Of a stretch of 50,849 nt of DNA, positions 33,884 through 41,538 are shown piece after piece; positions within the stretch are counted from its first letter, which is position 1; each line of letters begins with the position of its first letter. The position numbers and the translations under genes are program-made. A model generated the notes under the pieces. That model saw only the letters and a program-made list of their open reading frames with translations. It was not told where the DNA came from and made no database searches. This DNA comes from Hymenobacter lapidiphilus (GTDB lineage: Bacteria; Bacteroidota; Bacteroidia; Cytophagales; Hymenobacteraceae): the NCBI RefSeq assembly GCF_013377885.1, contig NZ_JABKAU010000035.1:1-50849 (forward strand), read 5' to 3'.

Positions 33884-34150
33884 TAGAACGATGTAGGGGC
33901 GGGGCTTGTCCCCGCCCGCCGTTGAACGGCTCGGGTCTGAAACAGAGAACGAGTAGGGTGCGGGGCTTAGCTTCGCTGTCCTCCGGTTGTCCCCGCCCGC
34001 CGTTGAACGGTCCGGGTCTGAATCAGAGAACGAGTAGGGTGCGGGTCTTGCCCCCGCCTGCCGTTGAACGGTTATCGTTGAAATGGTGCGAACGGCGGGC
34101 GGGGACAACCGGAGGACAGCGAAGCTAAGCCCCGCCCCTACATCGTTCTC
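33884..34150. repeat. Compound family-B repeat array
   Basis: Several partial family-B units joined end to end, about 270 bp. The units alternate gtaggggcggggcttgtccc-type and gtagggtgcggggcttagct-type arms. A ttcgctgtcctccggttg segment occurs in one arm and its complement in the last arm. It fills the gap between the DUF3108-like and MFS genes; no gene is visible in it. Confidence 0.8.
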
Positions 34151-34188
34151 TGCTCCTTAGCCGTTTCTGCAAACCCCGGCCGAAACGG

Positions 34189-34196
34189 TTATTTTG
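34189..34196 (+). promoter_or_regulatory. -7-like box (TTATTTTG) of the MFS gene
   Basis: TTATTTTGC lies 26 nt before the ATG at 34223 and matches the Bacteroidota -7 box at six of eight positions. It would give a leader of about 20 nt. Confidence 0.4.
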
Positions 34197-34222
34197 CGGG
34201 CTCCTACCCTGCTCTCGTTCTC

Positions 34223-35422
34223 ATGTCCCGCATTCTTCCCACCATTGTGCTGGCGCAGTTCTGCTGCACCTCGCTGTGGTTTGCCGGCAACGCCGTGGCC
34301 CCCGAGCTGGCGGCCCGCGTGGGCCAGCCGGCCGGCTTCGTGGCCGCCCTCACCAGCGCCGTGCAGCTGGGCTTTATTGCCGGCACGCTGGTATTTGCGC
34401 TGTTGGCGCTGGCCGACCGGTTTTCGCCCTCGCGGGTGTTTTTTACGAGTGCGCTGCTGGCGGCGGGCTGCAACCTGGCGCTCAACCTGCCAGGTCTGGG
34501 GGCCGAGGGGCTGCTGACGGCCCGGGTGCTCACCGGATTTTTCCTGGCCGGCATCTACCCGGTGGGCATGAAGCTGGCGGCCGATTACTACGAGGCCGGA
34601 CTGGGCCGTTCGCTGGGGTTTCTGGTGGGCGCGCTGGTGCTGGGCACGGCGTTTCCGCACCTGCTGCGCGGCCTGCTAGCGGCACCCGGCGACGCGGGTG
34701 GGGCGCTGCCCTGGCAAACCGTCACTACCGCCACCTCGGCGCTGGCGGCGCTGGGCGGCACGGCGCTGCTGCTGCTGGTACCCGATGGCCCTTTCCGCCG
34801 CGCCGGCCAGCGCCTGCGCCCCGCCGCGCTGCTCGACGGCTTCCGGGAGCCCGGGTTTCGGGCGGCGGCGCTGGGCTACTTCGGGCACATGTGGGAGCTG
34901 TACACCTTCTGGGCCTTCGTGCCGCTGATGCTGGCGGTGTGGCGGGCGGCGCACCCGGCGGCGGCCGCCACCAACGGGCCGTTGCTGGCCTTCGGCATTA
35001 TTGCGGTGGGGGCCCTGGGGTGCGTGGGCGCGGGGCTGCTGGCCCAGCGGCGCGGGGCCCGGGCGGTGGCGGCCGGGGCGCTGGTGCTCTCGGGGGCCTG
35101 CTGCCTACTCTCGCCGCTGGTGCTGGCCGGGGGCGGGCCGTGGTGGCTGGGACCGGCGTTTCTGGGTTTCTGGGGCCTGGTGGTGGTGGCCGACTCGCCG
35201 CTGCTCTCGACGCTAGTGGCCCAGCACGCCCCGCCCGCCAGCCGGGGCACGGCCCTCACGCTGGTTACCTGCCTGGGGTTCGCCCTCACCATTGCCAGCC
35301 TGCAATTCACCAGCTGGCTGGCCGCCCACCTGCCCGCGCCCTACGTGTACCTGCCGCTGGCGCTGGGGCCGCTGCTGGGGCTGTGGGGGCTGTTTGGACG
35401 GGGGCGGGCGTTGAGCGATTGA
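34223..35422 (+). CDS. MFS transporter (12-TM)
   Basis: Inner-membrane major-facilitator protein of 399 aa with about twelve hydrophobic segments. The start gives MSRILPTIVLAQFCCTSLWF, running directly into the first helix. GIYPVGMKLAADYYEAG carries the loop features of the family, and FREPGFRAAALGYFGHMWEL opens the second half. The substrate is unknown and no neighbouring gene suggests it. It is followed by an AT-rich island of different composition. Confidence 0.85.
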   Translation: MSRILPTIVLAQFCCTSLWFAGNAVAPELAARVGQPAGFVAALTSAVQLGFIAGTLVFALLALADRFSPSRVFFTSALLAAGCNLALNLPGLGAEGLLTARVLTGFFLAGIYPVGMKLAADYYEAGLGRSLGFLVGALVLGTAFPHLLRGLLAAPGDAGGALPWQTVTTATSALAALGGTALLLLVPDGPFRRAGQRLRPAALLDGFREPGFRAAALGYFGHMWELYTFWAFVPLMLAVWRAAHPAAAATNGPLLAFGIIAVGALGCVGAGLLAQRRGARAVAAGALVLSGACCLLSPLVLAGGGPWWLGPAFLGFWGLVVVADSPLLSTLVAQHAPPASRGTALTLVTCLGFALTIASLQFTSWLAAHLPAPYVYLPLALGPLLGLWGLFGRGRALSD

Positions 35423-35445
35423 AGAGGTCAAAGGCGTCGGGTTTC

Positions 35446-35475
35446 GCTTATATTTACCACGGCAACTATATAAGC
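35446..35475 (+). other. 8-bp palindrome at the left edge of the AT-rich island
   Basis: The inverted repeat GCTTATAT/ATATAAGC with a 14-nt loop stands at the point where base composition drops. It could terminate the MFS transcript (no T-run) or mark the left border of the AT-rich segment. Confidence 0.5.
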
Positions 35476-35553
35476 AAAAAGCAACTTCTGCTGCGAGTCG
35501 TGGCAATAGAAATATTGAGCGCAACCTAAAAGAACGAGAAATTTAAAATAACA

Positions 35554-36441
35554 ATGGAACAGAAAACTAACGCAGGAACAAGAATTGGCTCAATGTTACT
35601 TGACCACATTGCTATGACATTTATTGCAATGTTCTTTTTCATCCCCGGAATTATTTCAGGATTCTCATCTGCTTTTGAAATTAATCACGATCAATCCGAT
35701 ATTGATATATTCGGTGGACTTAGTTACGTTGGTCTATTTGGTTTTGCTTTATATTTCTGCAAAGACTGCATTAATGGAAGAAGCTTCGCAAAGAGAGCTT
35801 TGAAGCTTCAGGTAGTGGAAAACAAAAGCGGAAATTCAGCTTCTCCGATTAGATGTTTTGTTAGAAATATCTTCTGCATTCTTTGGCCAATCGAAGTTAT
35901 TGTAACCTTAGCAAGTCCAAGCAGAAGAATAGGAGATTTGGTTGCAGGGACAAGGGTAGTCCCGTTCAACCCAGAACTTGCTCAACCAAAAGTTAATTAC
36001 TCTCAAATCGGACTATCAATCATTCTTGCATACGGGCTTATAGTTCTTACTATGCTTCCATTTGAAGGAATTAAATCAAAAATAGAAAGTGACCGAGTAG
36101 CTTATATTGAAAGTTCTATAAACGAAGCTTCTGCCAACGAAACAGAACAGCTTTTCGCAGACAGTTTGGGAGCATACCTTACTGCCGACGTTCGTATTTA
36201 CGACAAAATAGAAAAAAATAAAGACCTGAAATATATCTCCGTAATTCTTCGCCTAAAGGAAAATTATATAGACAATGTCGATGACTATGAAAAAATTAAA
36301 TCATCGACATTACCACTGCTTATAACAAAATTTCCTGAAAAGACTTTTGTTGGACAGATAAAATATGTTTTTCAGCAGCCAGGAAGTATACAGACAAAAA
36401 CACTACCACTTGATTGGCGAGAAAAAGAATCAGAAAGGTAG
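35554..36441 (+). CDS. RDD-family membrane protein, atypically AT-rich
   Basis: Inner-membrane protein of 295 aa. The RDD domain (Arg-Asp-Asp family) spans about residues 8-130, with the first helix after RIGSMLLDHIAMTF and the closing motif RRIGDLVAGTRVV. A further helix at about 152-170 precedes a soluble C-terminal region of about 120 residues. Codon and base use is strikingly AT-rich compared with every neighbour, which suggests recent acquisition. The upstream aatttaaaataaca is an A-rich ribosome-binding region as in many Bacteroidota. Function unknown; an attC-like palindrome follows the stop. Confidence 0.85.
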   Translation: MEQKTNAGTRIGSMLLDHIAMTFIAMFFFIPGIISGFSSAFEINHDQSDIDIFGGLSYVGLFGFALYFCKDCINGRSFAKRALKLQVVENKSGNSASPIRCFVRNIFCILWPIEVIVTLASPSRRIGDLVAGTRVVPFNPELAQPKVNYSQIGLSIILAYGLIVLTMLPFEGIKSKIESDRVAYIESSINEASANETEQLFADSLGAYLTADVRIYDKIEKNKDLKYISVILRLKENYIDNVDDYEKIKSSTLPLLITKFPEKTFVGQIKYVFQQPGSIQTKTLPLDWREKESER

Positions 36442-36443
36442 CA

Positions 36444-36501
36444 GATAACAACACCTGTAGTCAATGCCCTGCGGGACATTACGCATAGCCAAAACGTTAC
36501 C
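36444..36501 (+). other. attC-like imperfect palindrome after the RDD gene
   Basis: GATAACAAC (36444-36452) pairs imperfectly with AACGTTACC (36493-36501), enclosing a short hairpin AATGCCC/GGGACATT (36463-36480). Position directly after the stop codon and the nested arrangement resemble the R and L sites of integron attC elements. The match to the core RYYYAAC/GTTRRRY is partial, and no integrase gene is in the window. Confidence 0.4.
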
Positions 36502-36526
36502 AATATGATGTGGTTCAACCACACAC

Positions 36527-36564
36527 AAAACCGCCCCGCGACCTTACGGCTGCGGGGCGGTTTT
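36527..36564. terminator. Intrinsic terminator, duplicate copy
   Basis: aaaaccgccccgcgac and its complement flank a four-base loop. It duplicates the terminator at 37158. A 7-bp hairpin TGTGGTT/AACCACA stands just before it (36510-36525). Confidence 0.75.
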
Positions 36565-36585
36565 GCGTTACGTCAGCGGCAGTAG

Positions 36586-36678
36586 TTACAGCAGCTTATC
36601 GAGCAAGATGGGCGGGTCGCGGACGCGCTTGCCGGTGGCGTGGAAGACGGCGTTGGCAAGCGCGGCCGTAACGCCGGG
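36586..36678 (-). pseudogene. Duplicated 3' tail of the molybdoenzyme large subunit
   Basis: About 90 bp that match the final 30 codons of the large-subunit gene at 37221: PGVTAALANAVFHATGKRV, then RDPPILLDKLL and a TAA stop at 36586-36588. The terminator following it is also copied. It lies in the same frame as the small gene at 36679, which ends in TAG at the junction, where the large subunit has ATG. Confidence 0.8.
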
Positions 36679-37023
36679 CTACTTGGGCAGCGAGGTGCTG
36701 GCCCCCGTGAGGGTTTCGCCGAGTTGAAGCAGCTTGGTTCTGATTTCCTCGTCCACGTCCTCGTCGGCGGCTCTGGTGGCAAGCTGCCCCAGGGCGTCGA
36801 GCGTGTGGGCAATATTGGCGCTATCGTTGGAGCTGATGTAGTCTTTCAGGTTCTTCAGCTCCAGCGCGATTTCGCCCTGGCTACCGGGGCCGTTCAGGTC
36901 AAGCATCCCAATCCAGCTATCAATCTGGTTGGCAGCTGGTGCGGCGGTGAGGCCGCCTTTAACGGCGTTGATAGCATCGTCGAGCGACTGGCCGGCGGAG
37001 GAAGGATTGTTGGAAGTTGACAT
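36679..37023 (-). CDS. Small acidic protein of unknown function, ending at a duplication junction
   Basis: Predicted soluble protein of 114 aa: MSTSNNPSSAGQSLDDAINA, then VKGGLTAAPAANQIDSWIGM and a helical acidic part ALELKNLKDYISSNDSANIA. No known domain recognised. The start at 37023 is preferred because the frame upstream is not protein-like. The gene sits between two copies of the molybdoenzyme tail plus terminator, and its stop codon lies at the junction. Whether it is an original neighbour caught in a duplication or a newcomer is unclear. Confidence 0.55.
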   Translation of the reverse strand: MSTSNNPSSAGQSLDDAINAVKGGLTAAPAANQIDSWIGMLDLNGPGSQGEIALELKNLKDYISSNDSANIAHTLDALGQLATRAADEDVDEEIRTKLLQLGETLTGASTSLPK

Positions 37024-37157
37024 ATCAGATTGGGTTAGTGAAAGAACCCTATAGTTTACTGCTGCTGATTCGGAAAGGTTAGGCAAAATCACCCCTCCGC
37101 CTTCCCTGAGAGCACAGCGCCAATACGTTAACCTCCCTGCAACATCCTTCTGCCCAC

Positions 37158-37199
37158 AAAAAAACCGCCCCGCGACCTTACGGTTGCGGGGCGGTTTTG
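37158..37199. terminator. Intrinsic terminator downstream of the molybdoenzyme operon
   Basis: On the minus strand, accgccccgcaaccg and its complement form a strong stem followed by a run of T. It ends the PaoABC-type operon. A second copy stands at 36527. Confidence 0.85.
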
Positions 37200-37220
37200 C
37201 ATTGCCTGAAGTGGTGGCCG

Positions 37221-39452
37221 TTACAGCAGCTTATCGAGCAGGATGGGCAGGTCGCGGACGCGCTTGCCGGTGGCGTGGAAGACGGCGTTGGCAATGGCGG
37301 CCGTGACGCCGAGCATGCCCACTTCGCCGATGCCCTTCACGCCCAGCGGGTTCACGATGTCGTCGTCTTCGTGCACGAAAATGACGTCGATGTGCGGGAT
37401 GTCGGCGTTGACGGGGATGTGATACTCGGCGAAGTTGTGGTTCACGTAGCGGCCGAACTTATGGTCCATCACGGTTTCCTCCATCAGGGCCATGCCCAGG
37501 CCCCACACCACCGAGCCCAGCACCTGCGAGCGGGCCGTTTTCTGGTTGAGGATGCGGCCGGCGGCCACGGCACTCACCACCCGCGTCACCTTAATGCTGC
37601 CCAGGTCCTCGTCTACCTCCACCTCGGCGAAGGCCACGTTGTGCGAGTGCAGCGAGTAGCCGTTCTGCTTCACCATGTTGGGCATGGCCGAGCTGTCGGC
37701 TTCGAGCTGGGTTTCGCCGCTGGCCTGCAGCACGTCGCGCAACACCACGGCCTGGTCGTGGTCGAGGCGCAGGCGCAGCTGGCCGTTCACGAACTCCACG
37801 TCGTCGTACTTCGCGTCCTTCAGGGGCGAGTCGGCGGGTTTTTGGGCCAGCTTGAGGATTTTCTCGCCCAGCGCGTTGCAGGCGTTTTTCACGGCCGTGC
37901 CCACCGAGGCGGCGGTCCAGGAGCCGCCCTGGATGGGGGCTTCGGGCTGGTCGGTGTCGCCGAGCTCAAAGGTTACGGCCTCCAGGGGCAGGCCCAGGGT
38001 TTCGGCCGCAATCTGGGTCATGATGGTGTAGGTGCCGGTGCCGTTTTCGCCGGTGGCACTGCGCACCGTCAGGTGTCCGTCGGCCGAAATCAGGGCCTTA
38101 GCCGCCGATTTCACCTGGGTGGCATCCCAGACGCCCCCGCCCATGCCCATGCCCACCAGCTTGCCGTTGGCGCGCATCGAGCGGGGCTCCTGGGTGCGGG
38201 TTTCCCAGCCGAATTTAGCGGCGGCCTGCTGGTAGCATTCGCGCAGCTTCTTGCTCGAAAAGGGCTTGTCCACGTTCTGGTCGCGGTCGGCGTAGTTGCG
38301 CATCCGGAATTCGAGCGGATCGAGGCCGGCGGCGTAGGCCATTTCGTCCATGGCCACCTCCAGGCCCACATTGCCCGAAGCGGCACCCGGCGCGCGCATA
38401 TCCTGGGGCGAGTAAATGTCGAGCTTGGCCAGCTGGTAGCCCAGCTTCACGTTCTCGCACTTATACAGCATCCCCGACCAGTTGACAATGTTCTCGGTGT
38501 AGTCCTCGAACTGCGAGGTTTCGTGGAGGGCGTGGTGCTGGAGGGCGGCCAGCGTACCGTCGGGGTTGGTACCAAGCTTAACCAACTGCAGCGTATTGGG
38601 CCGGTGGCCGATGCTGAACATCTGCTGGCGCGTGAGCGTGACGCGCACCGAGCGTTTTAGCTCCAGCGTGGCCAGCACGGCCATAAACACCGAGTACTGG
38701 GGCCGCAGCCCCGCGCCAAAGCCACCCCCCATAAACTGGTTCACCACCCGCACGTCGTCCTTACCCAGCCCGAACACGCCCATCAGGTAGTTCTTCACGT
38801 TGTACACGCCCTGGGTTTTATCATAGGCCGTGATTTTACCGTCGCCGCGCCACTCCACGGTGGTGGTAAACAGCTCCATGGGGTTGTGGTGCTGGGCCCC
38901 GTGGGCGTACTCGGCCTCAATGCTGTGGGTGGCATCTTTCAGGGCCTGGTCGGGCTTGCCACGGGGTGGCGGTGGTGGCTGGAAGCCGATTTTACCCCCG
39001 CCCGGCGCGTAGCCTTCGGTGCGCTTGGTTTCGAGGTTGGTTTCGTGCTCCTGCTGCTCGTAGTCGATGCGCAGCAGGGCGGCGGCGTAGCGGGCCAGCT
39101 CGAACGTGTCGGCCACTACCAGCGCCACCGGCTGCTGATTGAAGGTGATGTCGGGCGCGTGCAGCGGGCGGAAGGGCGAGCCGCCGGGGGCAATCTGGTC
39201 CTTGTAGCTCTTATCGAACCAGGCCAGATACGGCACATTCTCGTGCGAAAACACCTCCAGCACACCCGGCAGCGCCCGCACCTCATCGGCGTGTACTTTC
39301 AGGATTTTGCCCTTGGTAATGGGGCTGCTCACGACGTAGCCGTAGGCCAGGTTGGGCACGTTAAATTCGCCCGAGTAATGGGCCGCGCCCGCTACTTTCA
39401 GTGGCCCGTCTACGCGGCTCGGGGCTTTACCGATATGGTTGGTCTGGCTCAT
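37221..39452 (-). CDS. paoC: Xanthine dehydrogenase-family molybdopterin-binding subunit (PaoC-like)
   Basis: Large subunit (743 aa) of a molybdenum hydroxylase acting on aldehydes or N-heterocycles. AHYSGEFNVPNLAYGYVVSS opens the aldehyde-oxidase a/b-hammerhead domain. QFMGGGFGAGLRP and MRAPGAASGNVGLE bind the molybdopterin, and the catalytic Glu near the end lies in GIGEVGMLG. The paoABC arrangement (small Fe-S, FAD, large Mo) is the E. coli YagTSR order. No XdhC/PaoD maturation chaperone is present in the window, so it must come from elsewhere. A repeat separates it from the FAD subunit gene. The ending is duplicated at 36586. Confidence 0.92.
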   Translation of the reverse strand: MSQTNHIGKAPSRVDGPLKVAGAAHYSGEFNVPNLAYGYVVSSPITKGKILKVHADEVRALPGVLEVFSHENVPYLAWFDKSYKDQIAPGGSPFRPLHAPDITFNQQPVALVVADTFELARYAAALLRIDYEQQEHETNLETKRTEGYAPGGGKIGFQPPPPPRGKPDQALKDATHSIEAEYAHGAQHHNPMELFTTTVEWRGDGKITAYDKTQGVYNVKNYLMGVFGLGKDDVRVVNQFMGGGFGAGLRPQYSVFMAVLATLELKRSVRVTLTRQQMFSIGHRPNTLQLVKLGTNPDGTLAALQHHALHETSQFEDYTENIVNWSGMLYKCENVKLGYQLAKLDIYSPQDMRAPGAASGNVGLEVAMDEMAYAAGLDPLEFRMRNYADRDQNVDKPFSSKKLRECYQQAAAKFGWETRTQEPRSMRANGKLVGMGMGGGVWDATQVKSAAKALISADGHLTVRSATGENGTGTYTIMTQIAAETLGLPLEAVTFELGDTDQPEAPIQGGSWTAASVGTAVKNACNALGEKILKLAQKPADSPLKDAKYDDVEFVNGQLRLRLDHDQAVVLRDVLQASGETQLEADSSAMPNMVKQNGYSLHSHNVAFAEVEVDEDLGSIKVTRVVSAVAAGRILNQKTARSQVLGSVVWGLGMALMEETVMDHKFGRYVNHNFAEYHIPVNADIPHIDVIFVHEDDDIVNPLGVKGIGEVGMLGVTAAIANAVFHATGKRVRDLPILLDKLL

Positions 39453-39489
39453 GGGATGGAGTTTGTAGCTGTTTGACGGCTTTGTAATA

Positions 39490-39609
39490 ACGATGTAGGG
39501 GCGGGGCTTGCCCCCGCCCGCCGTTCAACGGTCCGGGTCTGAATCGTTTAACGGCTCGGCCTTGAATCGTTTAACGGCGGGCGGGGGCAAGCCCCGCCCC
39601 TACATCATT
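39490..39609. repeat. Family-B inverted repeat inside the molybdoenzyme operon
   Basis: The arms gtaggggcggggcttgcccc and complement enclose cgttcaacgg, lying in the gap between the FAD and molybdopterin subunit genes. A further partial sequence runs to the start of the FAD-subunit stop region at 39680. Confidence 0.8.
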
Positions 39610-39680
39610 CTGTATGGCGCGGAGCTGGCCGGGTTGCTCCGGCGGCTCCGTGCAATGGCGGGCGAAGCGAAGCCCTGCCC

Positions 39681-40700
39681 CTACTGACCGCCCAGGTAAA
39701 CGTCGCCGGCCTGCTGCTGACCTTCGGCGGCCTGCTTAAGGGCGCGCACGATGGCCCGGCGGGCCAGTTCAATCTTGAAGTCGTTGGAGCCACGACCCAC
39801 GGCGTTGGCCACCACGTGGGCAGCCACGCGGCCAAAGGTTTCGGCGGTGGCGGGCTGTCCCTTCAGCAACTGCTCGGCCGACAGGTCGCGCCAGGGCTTG
39901 TGGGCCACGCCACCCAGGGCCAGGCGGGCATCTGTTATGGTGTCGCCATCCATTTCCAGGCCTACGGCCACACTCACCAGGGCAAAGGCGTAGGAATGCC
40001 TGTCGCGGAGCTTGAGGTAGGCGAAGTGCTTAGCAAAGCCTTTTTCGGGTAAGTCCAGCGAGGTAATCAGCTCACCTTCGACCAGCGTGTTGTCGAACTC
40101 GGGCTGCTCGCCGGGCAGGCGGTGGAAGTCCTCGAAGGCAATGGTTCGCTCGCCGTTAGGGCCGCTCACGCGCACGGTGGGCGCGAGGGCCGCCAGGGCT
40201 ACGCACATATCCGAGGGGTGGGTGGCAATGCAGGCCTCACTGGTGCCCAGGATGCCGCAAACCCGGTTGAAGCCCCCGATAGCCGAGCAGCCCGAGCCAG
40301 GCTCGCGCTTGTTACAGGGCGTTGCTAAATCGTAGAAATAGTAACAGCGGGTGCGCTGCATGAGGTTGCCGCCGTTGGTGGCCGCATTGCGCAGCTGCGG
40401 CGAGGCCCCGGCCAGAATTGCCTGGTTCAGCAATGGGTACCGCGCCTTCACCTGCTCGTTCCAGGCGGTATCGGAGTTGGTGGCCGTGGCCCCAAGACGC
40501 AGGCCGCCGTCGGGCAAATCTTCGATTTTAGAAAGCGGCAGCTTGGCTACGTTGACCAGATGCGGGGGCTGCTCCACGTTCATCTTCATCAGGTCAATCA
40601 GGTTGGTGCCGCCGCCAATGTAGGCCGAGCCGTCGTGGCCGGCCTTGTCGCGCACCGCATCGGCTACATCGGTAGCGCGGGAGTAGGAGAAAGGGTACAT
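39681..40700 (-). CDS. paoB: FAD-binding subunit of the molybdenum hydroxylase (PaoB-like)
   Basis: FAD-binding medium subunit, 339 aa. The FAD-site glycine motif is YIGGGTNLIDLMK (28-40) and GGNLMQRTRC (110-119) follows. Cys119, 129, 138, 148, 157 and 166 lie in the stretch where PaoB of E. coli binds an additional [4Fe-4S] cluster, so a similar cluster is likely. The start at 40700 is preferred over an upstream ATG because the earlier codons run through an inverted repeat. Electrons would pass from Mo through [2Fe-2S] centres to FAD. Confidence 0.92.
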   Translation of the reverse strand: MYPFSYSRATDVADAVRDKAGHDGSAYIGGGTNLIDLMKMNVEQPPHLVNVAKLPLSKIEDLPDGGLRLGATATNSDTAWNEQVKARYPLLNQAILAGASPQLRNAATNGGNLMQRTRCYYFYDLATPCNKREPGSGCSAIGGFNRVCGILGTSEACIATHPSDMCVALAALAPTVRVSGPNGERTIAFEDFHRLPGEQPEFDNTLVEGELITSLDLPEKGFAKHFAYLKLRDRHSYAFALVSVAVGLEMDGDTITDARLALGGVAHKPWRDLSAEQLLKGQPATAETFGRVAAHVVANAVGRGSNDFKIELARRAIVRALKQAAEGQQQAGDVYLGGQ

Positions 40701-40710
40701 GTTTTCAGTA

Positions 40711-40804
40711 TTAAGTAGTGAGTATTTGGTATGGAGTACACTGGCAGATTGAGTAACAGGACACCATTTGCGTCTCACTACTCACTACCCGCCACTCACT
40801 ACTG
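40711..40804. repeat. Family-G inverted repeat
   Basis: attaagtagtgagtatttgg on the left pairs with ctcactactcactacc on the right. It lies between the FAD and Fe-S subunit genes and overlaps the end of the latter. Confidence 0.6.
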
Positions 40805-41317
40805 CTTATCTACAACCTCCTTCACGGCGTCGAGAATGCCAACGTAGGCGCCGCAGCGGCAGAGGTTGCCGCTCATCAGCTCTTTGATTTCGGCTTCGGA
40901 ATGGGCGCGGCCCTCGTTGAGCAGGCCCTGGGCCGAGCAGATCTGGCCGGGCGTGCAGTAGCCGCACTGGAAGGCGTCGTGGTCGACGAAGGCCTGCTGC
41001 AGCGGGCTGAGATTTTCGGGGGTACCCAGTCCCTCAATGGTCGTGATGTCGTCGTCGTCGTGCATCACGGCCAGCGTGAGGCAGCTATTGATGCGGCGGC
41101 CGTTTACGAGCACCGTGCAGGCCCCGCATTGGCCATGGTCGCAGCCCTTTTTGGTACCCGTAAGGTGGGCGTACTCGCGCAGGGCGTCGAGCAAGCTGGT
41201 CCAGGGCGCGAGCTGCAGGGTCTGGGTTTCGCCGTTGATGTGCAGGCGCACCGGGCCGGTAGACACCGGGGTCGGCAGGCCGCCACTGGCGGGGGCGCTG
41301 GTAAGGGTTTGCGACAT
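40799..41317 (-). CDS. paoA: [2Fe-2S] subunit of the molybdenum hydroxylase (PaoA-like)
   Basis: Small iron-sulfur subunit of 172 aa. The plant-ferredoxin-type cluster is held by Cys59, 64, 67 and 79 (CDHGQCGAC...C), and the second [2Fe-2S] cluster by Cys118, 121, 153 and 155 (CGYC...CRC). Unlike E. coli PaoA there is no twin-arginine signal, only a short Pro/Ser/Thr-rich tail of about 22 residues, so the enzyme is probably cytoplasmic or needs another targeting route. First gene of the operon. Confidence 0.94.
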   Translation of the reverse strand: MSQTLTSAPASGGLPTPVSTGPVRLHINGETQTLQLAPWTSLLDALREYAHLTGTKKGCDHGQCGACTVLVNGRRINSCLTLAVMHDDDDITTIEGLGTPENLSPLQQAFVDHDAFQCGYCTPGQICSAQGLLNEGRAHSEAEIKELMSGNLCRCGAYVGILDAVKEVVDKQ

Positions 41318-41481
41318 AAGACAGGGGTAATGGTAGTGAAGGAGAAAAGCGCCTAGCGCCGACGACGCGACGCCAACAGGCGCCTTTTCTGTACGCCCAC
41401 AACGGCTGCAGCGTTATGCTTCACGCCATATTTATTCAACTCAAAAATCAATAAAGCGGCCAGCGGCCCAGTTCGCCGTTC

Positions 41482-41508
41482 TTGTTCGCACCATCGTGCG
41501 TAGCTTGG
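41482..41508 (+). promoter_or_regulatory. Possible promoter of the peptidase gene
   Basis: TTG at 41482 and TAGCTTGG at 41501-41508 resemble a Bacteroidota -33/-7 pair with a shortened spacer. The leader would be about 25 nt. Confidence 0.3.
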
Positions 41509-41538
41509 CACCCGCCTTGTATAGCCAAACCTGTTTTC

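Noticed and set aside
33126..34150. CRISPR array
   Set aside because: The repeats are palindromic, of varying length, and do not alternate with uniform unique spacers; no Cas gene is present.
36444..36501. A complete integron
   Set aside because: Only one attC-like palindrome, partial core match, and no integrase or second cassette in the window.
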